From positions 1 to 64,000 of the forward strand of contig JAHIQM010000018.1 in the NCBI GenBank assembly GCA_018902545.1: a stretch of 64,000 nucleotides of DNA, given 5' to 3'. Below are positions 39,194 through 48,848 of this stretch, in pieces (the stretch's first letter is position 1; every line of letters begins with the position of its first letter). The notes under the pieces were generated by a model, which was given only the letters and a program-made list of their open reading frames with translations, had not been told where the DNA came from and did not search any database. The translations under genes were made by a program, and so were the position numbers. This DNA is from Pseudomonadota bacterium (GTDB lineage Bacteria > Desulfobacterota > Desulfovibrionia > Desulfovibrionales > Desulfomicrobiaceae).

Positions 39194-39753
39194 TTATGCG
39201 TACTGGCCGTGGGCGATGATGTAATCCGCGCCGGCCTGGATGGCGGCGGCGTTTTTGGGGATCATGTGGCTGTAGTGTGCGGAGATGACCGATCCAAGGC
39301 TATCCTGCACCTGCTTGACCGGCAGCACGCCGGTGGCCTGCACGTAGGCGCCAATGGCGACCATGTTGGCCATGCGCGTGTTGCCGAGGCTGTCAGCGAT
39401 CTCGTTGACCGGCACGGCATAGACCTTGACCCGGCTCTTGTCGGCCTGGGCCGGATCGATGAGGGATGAGTTTAAAATCATGATCCCGCCGTCCTGCAGC
39501 TGCGGCTGGAATTTGACCAGGGACGGACCGTTCATGATGATCAGGCTTACGGGCGAGCGGATGATGGGCGAGCCGATGACGTCATCGGAGACCACCACGG
39601 TGCAGTTGGCCGTACCGCCGCGCATCTCGGGCCCGTAGACCGGGATGTAGGTCACGTTGAGGCCTGCGTCCATGCCCGCGTAGGCCAGGAGGTTGCCGAT
39701 GAGCATGACGCCCTGGCCGCCGAACCCGGCGATGATTGCATCCTGGTAAATGC

Positions 39754-39757
<4 letters not shown>
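39194..39757 (-). CDS. 2-oxoacid:ferredoxin oxidoreductase, gamma subunit
   Basis: The 187-residue product has the gamma-subunit signature AGFGGQGVMLIGNLLAYAG and NVTYIPVYGPEMRGGTANC. It holds the CoA-binding/pyruvate-oxidoreductase gamma domain. It overlaps the beta subunit gene by 4 bp. Together with beta, alpha and a ferredoxin it forms a four-gene operon. Confidence 0.92.
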
Positions 39758-40517
<760 letters not shown>

Positions 40518-40521
<4 letters not shown>

Positions 40522-41579
40522 CCCTCCAGCGCCTTCAGAATGGGTTCTTCGAAATCATCCGGCGTGGGCAGGTTGCCGGGCAGCTGACAATGAAGCGCCG
40601 AATCCGCCACGGTCCGGATGGAAAGGCGTACGTCCTCGACCATCTGCCCCATGTTGTGCTCGATGGTCAGGAAACGCTTGCCTTCCTTGGCCAGTTTCAG
40701 GAGCACCTCCGAAGGGAAGGGGAAGAGCGTGATGGGCCGCACCAGGCCGACCTTCTTGCCCTGGGCGCGCAGCTTGCGGACCGTGCTCTTGGCGATGCGG
40801 CCGATGGAGCCGAAGGCCACGACGATGAGTTCCGCATCGTCGGTCAGGAACATTTCCTGGTCCACCTCGGCCTGCATGGCCTTGTATTTGGCCTGCAGTT
40901 TCAGGTTCTGTCCGGCCAGGGCGCCGTCATCGAGGAAAAGGGACTTCAAAAGACGCGGGCCGCGATCTTTCGCGCCCTGCAGACCCCAGGCCTGGCCCTC
41001 TTCGGGATCGCGGCTCTCGGGCACCCAGGGCACCACGGGTTCCTTCATCTGGCCGATGATGGCGTCGGCCAGGACCAGGACGGGGTTTCTGTACTTGAAG
41101 GCCAGATCAAAGGCCTTGATGGTCAGGTCGTAGGCTTCCTGTACGGTACCGGGGGCGAGCACCAGCAATTTGTAGTCACCATGGCCGCCGCCCTTGACGG
41201 ACTGGAAATAGTCTCCCTGGGAGGGGCCGATGTCACCCAGACCGGGGCCGCCGCGGCTGACGTTGACGATGACGCCGGGGATCTCGCTGCCGGCCATGTA
41301 CGAGATGGCCTCCTGCTTGAGGGACATGCCCGGGCTCGACGAGGAGGTCATGGCCCGGGTGCCGCAGGCCGCCGCGCCAAGCAGCATGTTAGCTGCGGCG
41401 ACTTCGCTCTCGGCCTGCACGAACTGGCCGCCCGCATCGGGCAGGGCCTGGGACAGGAACTCAGGGATGTCGTTCTGGGGCGTGATGGGATAACCAAAAA
41501 AACATTTCATGCCCGCGGCCAGGGCGCCACGGGAGATAGCTTCGTTACCCTTGACGAAGATGCGTTCGGGAGTGCTCAT
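40518..41579 (-). CDS. 2-oxoacid:ferredoxin oxidoreductase, alpha subunit (VorB/KorA-like)
   Basis: The 353-residue product starts at ATG 41579, with GGAGG upstream inside the ferredoxin gene. It begins ERIFVKGNEAISRGALAAG, then CFFGYPITPQNDIPEF, with TSSSSPGMSLKQEAISYMAG in the middle. I read it as the VorB (2-oxoisovalerate) branch of the KorA family, but a 2-oxoglutarate enzyme is equally possible. The longer frame to 41936 is rejected because its upstream part is out-of-frame shadow of the ferredoxin gene. Confidence 0.9.
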
Positions 41580-41815
41580 TTCTTTCCTCCTTTGGCCTGC
41601 TTCGTCGTGTAGACGTTGATGGCATAATCCGGGCACATCATGGCGCAAAAAGCGCAACCCTTGCACTGGCTCATCATATCGGGGGTGATCTCGGTCACCT
41701 TGTACCCTTTCTGATTGAATCTGCTCGATTGCTGGATGATGCCGGTCGGGCAGACTTCGGTGCAGAGCAGGCAGCCCTTGCAGCGGTCCTCCCGGAACTC
41801 GACTCTGCTTGGCAT
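41576..41815 (-). CDS. 4Fe-4S ferredoxin subunit of the 2-oxoacid oxidoreductase
   Basis: The 79-residue product has two 4Fe-4S motifs: CKGCLLCTEVCP near residues 13-24 and CKGCAFCAMMCP near residues 51-62. Such a delta subunit passes electrons from the TPP centre. Its stop overlaps the alpha-subunit ATG (order delta-alpha-beta-gamma). It lies 50 bp downstream of queA. Confidence 0.93.
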   Translation of the reverse strand: MPSRVEFREDRCKGCLLCTEVCPTGIIQQSSRFNQKGYKVTEITPDMMSQCKGCAFCAMMCPDYAINVYTTKQAKGGKK

Positions 41816-41865
41816 GGAATACCTCCACGGGGGATAGTGTTAAAATGTCAATGTGTTGGACGGGG

Positions 41866-42951
41866 TCAGCGGATGAGCATGGCGTCGCCGTAGGAAAAAA
41901 AGCGGAAGCCCTGCCGCACCGCATGGTTGTAGGCATCGATAATCTGTTGCCTGCCCGCGAGTGTGCAGACCATAATGATTAGGGAGGAGCGGGGCAAGTG
42001 GAAGTTGGTGATGAGCTGATCCACGACCTTGAATTGGTATCCGGGGCGGATGAAGATGTCTGTCCAGCCGGTGAACGGGCCGATACCGCCCAGAGCCGTG
42101 GCCATGCTCTCCAGGGTCCGGGCGGTGGTCGTGCCCACGGCGACGACGGGGCGACCTTCGGCCTTGGCCCTGGCCACGGCCTGCGCCGTTTCTTCGGACA
42201 CCTCCGCGTACTCGGCGTGCATGACATGCTCGCGTATGTCCTGTGCGCGTACCGGGCTGAAGGTGCCGTAGCCGACGTAGAGGGTGACCTCGGCCAGGCC
42301 GATGCCCCGTTTGCCGAGCGCGTCCATGATCTCCGGGGTGAAGTGCAGCCCGGCCGTGGGCGCGGCCACGGACCCGAGCTTGTCTTCCCGTGAGTACACG
42401 GTCTGGTAGCGGGTGCGGTCCTCGCTCTTGTCCTCGCGGTGGATGTAGGGGGGCAGGGGAATGTGTCCCTGGCTCAGGAAATGCCCGGCCAGGTCGCCAT
42501 GCCAGCGCATTTCGACCTTGGCGCGTCCGAACTCGCCCTTTTCGAGAACGCGCAGTTCAAGGCCCGGAAAGTGGAGCCGGTCGCCCTGTCGGGGCCCCTT
42601 GGAGGCCTTGAGCAGGCCTTCAGCGGTGGCGACCCGCAGTCCGTCCGACCCGGTCTGGGGCGTGATGAGGGCCAGGGGCGTGAGCAGGAGAAATTCGATC
42701 TTGCCGCCGGACTCCTTGCGGCCGATGAGCCTCGCGGGCAGTACCTTGGTGTTGTTGACGACCAGCAGCGCGCCGGGGGGCAGCAGGTCCGGCAGGTCGG
42801 CGAACATGGCGTCGCGCACCACACCGCTTGTGCGGTCCAGCACCAGGAGGCGAGACTCGCCCCGCTTATCGGTGGGATCCTGGGCGATCTGGGCTTCGGG
42901 CAGGTCGAAATCGTAGGATTGCAGATTGAATTCTGGCTCAATAGCGGTCAT
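41866..42951 (-). CDS. queA: S-adenosylmethionine:tRNA ribosyltransferase-isomerase
   Basis: QueA converts preQ1-tRNA to epoxyqueuosine. The 361-residue product starts at ATG 42951 with GAGGA 6 bp upstream. The conserved segments are [50 protein letters not shown] and [19 protein letters not shown]. An in-frame Met at 42969 is less well placed. Confidence 0.95.
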   Translation of the reverse strand: MTAIEPEFNLQSYDFDLPEAQIAQDPTDKRGESRLLVLDRTSGVVRDAMFADLPDLLPPGALLVVNNTKVLPARLIGRKESGGKIEFLLLTPLALITPQTGSDGLRVATAEGLLKASKGPRQGDRLHFPGLELRVLEKGEFGRAKVEMRWHGDLAGHFLSQGHIPLPPYIHREDKSEDRTRYQTVYSREDKLGSVAAPTAGLHFTPEIMDALGKRGIGLAEVTLYVGYGTFSPVRAQDIREHVMHAEYAEVSEETAQAVARAKAEGRPVVAVGTTTARTLESMATALGGIGPFTGWTDIFIRPGYQFKVVDQLITNFHLPRSSLIIMVCTLAGRQQIIDAYNHAVRQGFRFFSYGDAMLIR

Positions 42952-43037
42952 GTTTGTCCTCGTGTGCATGTGCTGCTAGCTCAAGCCACGGCGAAGCGCA
43001 ATTCTTCCGAACAGCCCAAAAACCTACCGGCCCAATA

Positions 43038-44321
43038 ATGAGCAACGATATTCTCGATTTCGACCGTCAGCACATCTGGCATCCTTATACATCGACGACA
43101 AATCCCCTGCCCGTGCGTGAGGTGGTTTCCGCCCATGGCGTCCGCCTCAAACTCAAAGGCGGCCGGGAACTTGTCGACGGCATGTCCTCGTGGTGGGCGG
43201 CCATTCACGGCTACAACCATCCCGTGCTGAACGCGGCGGTCACGGATCAGCTCTCGCGCATGGCCCACGTCATGTTCGGCGGCCTGACCCATGAGCCCGC
43301 GGTGGAGCTGTGTCGTCTTCTGGTTAACATGACTCCGGAGCCCCTGACCAAAGTCTTTCTGGCCGATTCGGGGTCCGTGGCCGTGGAAGTGGCCATCAAA
43401 ATGGCCTTTCAGTTCTGGATTTGCCGGGGCTACCCGCAAAAGAACCGCCTGCTGACGATCCGGGGCGGATACCACGGAGATACCTTCGCGGCCATGAGCG
43501 TGTGCGATCCTGTGAACGGGATGCACGAGCGCTTTCAAAATGTTCTACCCGGACATCATTTTGTGTCCAGACCGCGCAGCCGCTTCGCAGGGGAGTGGGA
43601 CGAGGACGACATGGTTCCCATGCGCCAGACTCTGGAGCGCCACCACCGGGAAATCGCGGCCGTGATTCTCGAACCCGTGGTGCAGGGCGCGGGGGGCATG
43701 CACTTCTATCATCCCATGTATGTGCGACGGGTGCGGGAGCTGTGCGACGAGTTCGACGTGCTCTTCATCGCCGACGAGATCGCCACGGGCTTCGGGCGCA
43801 CAGGCAGGCTTTTTGCCTGTGAGCACGCGGGCGTAGCCCCCGACATCATGTGTCTGGGCAAGGCCCTGACCGGGGGCTACATGACCCTGGCCGCAGTCCT
43901 GGCCACGGACAGGGTGGCAAAGGGCGTGTGCGAAGGAGAACCGGGCGTGTTCATGCACGGCCCGACCTTCATGGGCAATCCCCTGGCCTGCTCCGTGGCG
44001 CGAGCGTCCCTCGGGTTGCTGGCGCAGGGCGACTGGGTCGCGCAAGTGTCCAGAATCGGGGCGCTTCTCCAAGAAGGTCTTGATCCGTGCCGAAAATTGA
44101 CATATACTATTGATGTACGAGTCCTTGGCGCTATAGGTGTTGTGGAGCTCCGAGAACCCGTGCGCATGGCCGAAATTCAGACCGCTTTCGTCGAGCAGGG
44201 CGTCTGGGTTCGTCCCTTTGGCCGTTTGGTGTACGTGATGCCGCCATACATCATGGAAGACCAGGACCTGGCCTTTTTGACCAAATCCTTGGTCAAGGTC
44301 GTGGCGGAGCATTTTCGTTGA
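43038..44321 (+). CDS. bioA: Adenosylmethionine-8-amino-7-oxononanoate aminotransferase
   Basis: BioA makes 7,8-diaminopelargonate in biotin synthesis. The 427-residue class III aminotransferase has [43 protein letters not shown] and the PLP lysine in [19 protein letters not shown] chose ATG 43038, giving the normal N-terminus; the frame is open to 42954. A short AT-rich patch near 44080-44150 interrupts an otherwise GC-rich gene. No other bio gene is nearby. Confidence 0.93.
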   Translation: MSNDILDFDRQHIWHPYTSTTNPLPVREVVSAHGVRLKLKGGRELVDGMSSWWAAIHGYNHPVLNAAVTDQLSRMAHVMFGGLTHEPAVELCRLLVNMTPEPLTKVFLADSGSVAVEVAIKMAFQFWICRGYPQKNRLLTIRGGYHGDTFAAMSVCDPVNGMHERFQNVLPGHHFVSRPRSRFAGEWDEDDMVPMRQTLERHHREIAAVILEPVVQGAGGMHFYHPMYVRRVRELCDEFDVLFIADEIATGFGRTGRLFACEHAGVAPDIMCLGKALTGGYMTLAAVLATDRVAKGVCEGEPGVFMHGPTFMGNPLACSVARASLGLLAQGDWVAQVSRIGALLQEGLDPCRKLTYTIDVRVLGAIGVVELREPVRMAEIQTAFVEQGVWVRPFGRLVYVMPPYIMEDQDLAFLTKSLVKVVAEHFR

Positions 44322-44375
44322 TGTCTCCGGATCTTGACCACAAACGACCGGCTGCCGCAGTGGCGGCAATCCAAG

Positions 44376-46333
44376 AAGGAGAACATCGGATGCGGAAAAG
44401 TTCTGTGTGGTTTTTTTGCTTGGCAGTCATGAGCCTGGGACTGCTTGGCGTGTTGCCCGAGGCTTGGGCTGCTGGTGGTCTGCATCACGCCGCGGATGAA
44501 ATCGGCAAGCAGATGGGCGTGTTGTGGGTGGTGCCTTTTGCGGGCCTGCTTTTATCCATCGCCATTATGCCGCTCGCTATTCCCCACTTCTGGCATCACA
44601 ACTACGGCAAGGTCGCCGTTTTCTGGGCCGCGGCCTTCATCATCCCTTACGCCCTAGTGTACGGGTTCAGCCTGGCCCTCTACAATGTGCTGCACGTCCT
44701 GTTTCTGGAATACATCTCCTTTATCATCCTGCTCTTTTCTCTGTTCACCATCGCCGGCGGCGTGTGTCTGCGCGGCTCTCTGGTGGGCAAACCACAGGTC
44801 AATGTCGTCATCCTCCTCGTCGGCACATTGCTTGCGAGCTGGATGGGCACCACCGGTGCGGCCATGCTGCTCATCCGTCCGCTGATGCGCGCCATCTCGC
44901 ACCGCAAGTACAAGGTGCACACCATGGTCTTCTTTATCTTCCTGGTGGCCAATATCGGCGGCAGCCTCACGCCTCTGGGCGATCCGCCCCTGTTCCTGGG
45001 CTTCCTGAAGGGCGTGTCCTTCTTCTGGACCACGGTGCACATGTTTATGCCCTTCGCGGTGCTTTCCGCCATCCTGCTGGCCTTGTATTTTGCCATTGAT
45101 ACCTATCTGTTCAACAAGGAAGGTCGCCCCGAATCTCCCGACGCGGGTCAGGATGGCAAGCTGCGCCTGGAAGGTACCCCCAACCTGCTCCTGCTGGCCG
45201 GCGTGGTCGGCGGCGTGCTCATGAGCGGTATGTGGAAGCCCGGTGTTGAAATCACGATCTTCGAAGTTCACATCGAGTTGCAGAACATCGTTCGTGACGT
45301 GTTGCTGGTGGGCCTGGCTTTTGTCAGCCTGAAGATCACGGCCCCGGAAATCCGCCGCCGCAACGAGTTTGACTGGGAGCCCATCCGCGAGGTGGCCAAG
45401 CTCTTCTCGGGCATCTTCATATCCATGATTCCGGCTATCTCCATCCTGCGCGCCGGCACGGAGGGTGCGCTGAGCGGACTGATCTCCATGGTCAGGACGG
45501 CCGACGGGCTCGACAACCACACCATGTACTTTTGGCTGACTGGCACTCTGTCGGCGTTCCTGGACAACGCCCCGACCTATGTCGTGTTCTTCAACACGGC
45601 CGGCGGCGACGCCCAGCGTCTGATGACGGAGGTGGGTACCCTGCTGGCCATCTCGGCGGGTTCGGTCTTCTTCGGAGCCTGTACCTACATCGGCAACGCG
45701 CCCAACTTCATGGTCCGGTCCATCGCTGAAACGGGCGGCATCAAGATGCCCAGCTTCTTTGGCTACATGGCCTGGTCCGCAGGCATCCTGGTGCCGTGTT
45801 TCGTGCTCATGAACATTCTTTTCATCAACTAATCGACAACTTTGAGGCGGATCGACCCGCCGTGGAGATACGACTATGATCAAGGTTGAACGTGTACTCA
45901 TTCCGGTGGACGGATCGGATTCCTCCAGGAACGCGGCCAAGTACGGCGCGCACTTGGTCAATGCCAAGTACCCCAAGATATTCCTGCTCAACGTCTGGGA
46001 GCCCATCACCCTGACCATCGGCGGGGACAAGGCCGAGAAACTGCGCCAGAACGCCGAAGCCAAGTCCATGGTTTTGCTTGAGGAGCACAAGAAGCTGCTG
46101 GAGCCCTGCGGTTTGGACGTGGAGCTCATTACGCGCAGCGGCCGTCCGGACTACGCGATCCTGAACGTGCAGGACGAACTGGACTGCGACCTCATCGTCA
46201 TCGGTTCGCGCGGCCTGTCCGTGCTCGAGAACGTGATCATGGGCAGCGTGGTCACCCGCGTGCTCGAAGGGGCGACCTGCCCCGTGCTGGTCACGCGCAA
46301 CCTGCGCCTGAAGTACCTGCAGGACGCCTGCGG
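44376..46333 (+). repeat. Tandem duplication, unit 1 (antiporter + UspA)
   Basis: From the shared AAGGAGAACATCGG leader before the antiporter to the last codons of the stress protein, this 1958-bp unit recurs at 46827-48784 with equal length and the same internal spacing. The unit boundaries are where the two copies stop matching. The proteins are about 94% and 97% identical between copies (hand count). Confidence 0.92.
44390..45832 (+). CDS. NhaD/ArsB-superfamily sodium:proton antiporter, copy 1
   Basis: The 480-residue product starts at ATG 44390, with AAGGAG upstream. It has a cleavable-looking N-terminal segment (to about residue 27, LGVLPEAWAAGG) and about ten membrane helices. The motif GSLTPLGDPPLFLGFLKG and the SAFLDNAPTYVVFFN stretch are typical of the NhaD / citrate-transporter-like superfamily. 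It probably exports Na+ for H+, though anion transport is not excluded. A UspA-type gene follows by 43 bp, and the pair is duplicated downstream. Confidence 0.87.
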   Translation: MRKSSVWFFCLAVMSLGLLGVLPEAWAAGGLHHAADEIGKQMGVLWVVPFAGLLLSIAIMPLAIPHFWHHNYGKVAVFWAAAFIIPYALVYGFSLALYNVLHVLFLEYISFIILLFSLFTIAGGVCLRGSLVGKPQVNVVILLVGTLLASWMGTTGAAMLLIRPLMRAISHRKYKVHTMVFFIFLVANIGGSLTPLGDPPLFLGFLKGVSFFWTTVHMFMPFAVLSAILLALYFAIDTYLFNKEGRPESPDAGQDGKLRLEGTPNLLLLAGVVGGVLMSGMWKPGVEITIFEVHIELQNIVRDVLLVGLAFVSLKITAPEIRRRNEFDWEPIREVAKLFSGIFISMIPAISILRAGTEGALSGLISMVRTADGLDNHTMYFWLTGTLSAFLDNAPTYVVFFNTAGGDAQRLMTEVGTLLAISAGSVFFGACTYIGNAPNFMVRSIAETGGIKMPSFFGYMAWSAGILVPCFVLMNILFIN

Positions 46334-46340
46334 CTTGTAG
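45876..46340 (+). CDS. Universal stress protein, copy 1
   Basis: The 154-residue UspA-fold protein begins VERVLIPVDGSDSSRNAAKYG. The ATP-binding G-x2-G-x9-GS motif is complete (GSRGLSVLENVIMGS). It follows the antiporter copy 1 and may regulate it. The second copy at 48327 differs by about four residues. Confidence 0.92.
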   Translation: MIKVERVLIPVDGSDSSRNAAKYGAHLVNAKYPKIFLLNVWEPITLTIGGDKAEKLRQNAEAKSMVLLEEHKKLLEPCGLDVELITRSGRPDYAILNVQDELDCDLIVIGSRGLSVLENVIMGSVVTRVLEGATCPVLVTRNLRLKYLQDACGL

Positions 46341-46374
46341 AAAAGGCTCGTAAGAATCGCGCATCACAACCAGG

Positions 46375-46410
46375 CGATCGTCCTCCTTTGGGGGGGGCGA
46401 TCGTTTTTTT
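46375..46410 (+). terminator. Terminator after uspA copy 1
   Basis: A 12-bp stem (about 46375-46386 with 46392-46403) including CGATCG arms and G-T pairs, followed by a run of seven T. It should end transcription from the first unit, so the second unit probably has its own promoter in the gap. Confidence 0.8.
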
Positions 46411-46826
46411 ATTGGTGCTTCGGGCAAGTATTTTTTCAAACCTTTTTGGTACGAATTTGCCTGAAAATTCAGCGCCTCACGTTCCGGTCATGGCCAGTCT
46501 GCCGCCGAAGCCCGTTGATCGAGTCGCACGGCCCTTTTTCAAGGGGTATTGCCCTGGATTGTGATATGGCATATGCACCCCACCGTGTGTGAAATCCGGC
46601 ACAAGGGGTGGAAGATTTTTACGTCGGTACACATGTCACCCGGACCATTGAGACAGAAGAGTCCGGGTTCGTTCGTTGGGCCTTTGGTGCGCATGAAAAC
46701 GTGGAGTATCATGGATGACCAGCGGCCTGTTTTTTTTGGGTCATGAGGGATCGGGGGGGAGGCTGGGCGTTTGCATGACGCCCTAACATGCACGTGAGCC
46801 GACTGTCGCCGGGGGTGGCAGCCGAA
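46411..46826 (+). other. Intergenic stretch between the duplicated units; no gene seen
   Basis: About 415 bp without a convincing coding region. A 65-residue forward frame (46549-46746) has no ribosome-binding site of note and no family resemblance. No part matches the region upstream of unit 1 except the last 14 bp. It presumably holds the promoter of unit 2, but I see no clear -35/-10 pair. Confidence 0.5.
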
Positions 46827-48784
46827 AAGGAGAACATCGGATGCGGAAAAGTTCTGTATGGTTTTTTTGCCTGGCGGTCATGAGCCTGGGACTGCTTGGC
46901 ATGTTGCCCGAGGCCTGGGCCGCCGGCGGCTTGCATCACGCCGCCGATGAAATCGGCAAGCAGATGAGCGTGTTGTGGGTTGTGCCTTTTGCGGGCCTGC
47001 TTTTATCCATCGCCATCATGCCGCTGGCCATTCCCCACTTCTGGCATCACAACTACGGCAAGGTCGCCGCTTTCTGGGCCGCGGCCTTCATCGTTCCGTA
47101 CGCCCTAGTGTACGGTATCAGCCTGGCCGTCTACAATGTGCTGCACGTCCTGTTTCTGGAGTACATCTCTTTTATCATCCTGCTTTTTTCTCTTTTCACC
47201 ATCGCTGGCGGCGTGTGTCTGCGCGGCTCCCTGGTGGGCAAGCCGCAGGTCAATGTCGTCATCCTGCTGATCGGCACGCTGCTGGCGAGCTGGATGGGCA
47301 CCACCGGCGCGGCCATGTTGCTCATCCGCCCGCTGATGCGCGCCATTTCGCACCGCAAGTACAAGGTGCACACCATTGTCTTCTTCATCTTCCTGGTGGC
47401 CAACATCGGCGGCAGCCTTACGCCTTTGGGCGATCCGCCCCTGTTCCTTGGCTTCTTGAAGGGCGTGTCCTTCTTCTGGACCACGGTGCACATGTTCGTG
47501 CCCTTCGCGGTGCTCTCCGCCATCCTGCTGGCCCTGTATTTTGCCATCGATACCTATCTGTTCAACAAGGAAGGCCGGCCCGAGTCGCCTGACGCCGGTC
47601 TGGACGGCAAGCTGCGCCTGGAAGGCACCCCCAACCTGCTCCTGCTGGCAGGCGTAGTCGGCGGCGTGCTGATGAGCGGCATGTGGAAGCCTGGTGTTGA
47701 AATCACGGTTTTCGAAGTCCATATCGAATTGCAGAACATCATGCGCGACGTGTTGCTGCTTGGCCTAGCCTTTGTCAGTTTGAAGATCACGTCTACGGAA
47801 ATCCGCCGTCGCAACGAATTCGACTGGGAGCCCATCCGCGAGGTGGCCAAGCTCTTCTCGGGCATCTTCATCTCCATGATCCCGGCCATCTCCATCCTGC
47901 GTGCGGGCATGGACGGCGCCCTGAGCGGTCTGATCTCCATGGTCAGGACGCCCGAAGGCCTGGACAACCACACCATGTACTTTTGGCTGACCGGTTCTCT
48001 GTCCGCCTTCCTGGACAACGCCCCGACCTATGTCGTGTTTTTCAACACGGCCGGCGGCGACGCCCAGCGGCTGATGCAGGAAGTCGGCACCCTGCTGGCC
48101 ATCTCGGCGGGCGCGGTCTTCTTCGGGGCCTGCACGTACATCGGCAACGCGCCCAACTTCATGGTCCGGTCCATCGCTGAAACGGGCGGCATCAAGATGC
48201 CCAGCTTCTTTGGCTACATGGCCTGGTCGATAGGCATTCTGCTGCCCTGTTTCTTGCTCATGAACATTCTCTTCTTCCACTAATCAACAACTTTGAGGCG
48301 GCCCTGGCCGCCGAGGAGGGGCGACTATGATCAAGGTTGAACGTGTACTCATTCCGGTGGATGGATCGGATTCCTCCAGGAACGCGGCCAAGTACGGCGC
48401 GCATCTGGTCAATTCCAAGTACCCCAAGATTTTTCTGCTCAATGTCTGGGAGTCCATCACGCTGACCATCGGCGGGGACAAGGCCGAGAAACTGCGCCAG
48501 AACGCCGAGGCCAAGTCCATGGTTTTGCTTGAGGAACACAAGAAGCTGCTGGAGCCCTGCGGTATGGACGTAGAGCTCATTACGCGCAGCGGGCGTCCGG
48601 ACTACGCGATCCTGAACGTGCAGGACGAACTGGACTGCGACCTCATCGTCATCGGTTCGCGCGGCTTGTCTGTGCTTGAGAACGTGATCATGGGCAGCGT
48701 GGTCACCCGCGTGCTCGAAGGGGCGACCTGCCCCGTGCTGGTAACGCGCAATCTGCGCCTGAAGTATCTGAAGGACGCCTGCGG
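46827..48784 (+). repeat. Tandem duplication, unit 2 (antiporter + UspA)
   Basis: Second copy of the 1958-bp unit, offset by exactly 2451 bp from the first. It retains the leader AAGGAGAACATCGG and the same 43-bp antiporter-UspA spacer length. Differences are mostly synonymous or conservative, so both copies are likely functional. Confidence 0.92.
46841..48283 (+). CDS. NhaD/ArsB-superfamily sodium:proton antiporter, copy 2
   Basis: The 480-residue paralogue of copy 1, differing at about 27 positions. The changes are mostly in the N-terminal signal-like segment, the cytosolic region near residues 270-370 and the last 20 residues. The conserved GSLTPLGDPPLFLGFLKG and SAFLDNAPTYVVFFN are unchanged. 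Its ATG is preceded by AAGGAG exactly as in copy 1, and it is followed by UspA copy 2. Confidence 0.87.
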   Translation: MRKSSVWFFCLAVMSLGLLGMLPEAWAAGGLHHAADEIGKQMSVLWVVPFAGLLLSIAIMPLAIPHFWHHNYGKVAAFWAAAFIVPYALVYGISLAVYNVLHVLFLEYISFIILLFSLFTIAGGVCLRGSLVGKPQVNVVILLIGTLLASWMGTTGAAMLLIRPLMRAISHRKYKVHTIVFFIFLVANIGGSLTPLGDPPLFLGFLKGVSFFWTTVHMFVPFAVLSAILLALYFAIDTYLFNKEGRPESPDAGLDGKLRLEGTPNLLLLAGVVGGVLMSGMWKPGVEITVFEVHIELQNIMRDVLLLGLAFVSLKITSTEIRRRNEFDWEPIREVAKLFSGIFISMIPAISILRAGMDGALSGLISMVRTPEGLDNHTMYFWLTGSLSAFLDNAPTYVVFFNTAGGDAQRLMQEVGTLLAISAGAVFFGACTYIGNAPNFMVRSIAETGGIKMPSFFGYMAWSIGILLPCFLLMNILFFH

Positions 48785-48791
48785 TCTCTAA
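48327..48791 (+). CDS. Universal stress protein, copy 2
   Basis: The 154-residue UspA paralogue, about 97% identical to copy 1 by hand count. Differences include A/S and P/S near residues 28-41, L/M near residue 75 and Q/K near the C-terminus. The ATP motif GSRGLSVLENVIMGS is intact. It is followed by a bidirectional terminator. Confidence 0.92.
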   Translation: MIKVERVLIPVDGSDSSRNAAKYGAHLVNSKYPKIFLLNVWESITLTIGGDKAEKLRQNAEAKSMVLLEEHKKLLEPCGMDVELITRSGRPDYAILNVQDELDCDLIVIGSRGLSVLENVIMGSVVTRVLEGATCPVLVTRNLRLKYLKDACGL

Positions 48792-48814
48792 GGGGATTTT
48801 TAGAGAAAAGAAAA

Positions 48815-48848
48815 AAAAGGCCGGTTCCCACGAGGGGATCGGCCTTTT
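48815..48848 (+). terminator. Bidirectional terminator between uspA copy 2 and the NtrC-type regulator
   Basis: A long stem of about 15 bp (48815-48829 with 48834-48848, ACGA loop, two G-T pairs). It has A-runs on the left and T-runs on the right, so it can act on both converging transcripts. It ends one base before the regulator's stop codon. Confidence 0.85.

Noticed and set aside
46549-46746. 65-residue forward ORF in the gap between antiporter units
   Set aside because: No ribosome-binding site, no domain resemblance and unusual composition; likely chance.
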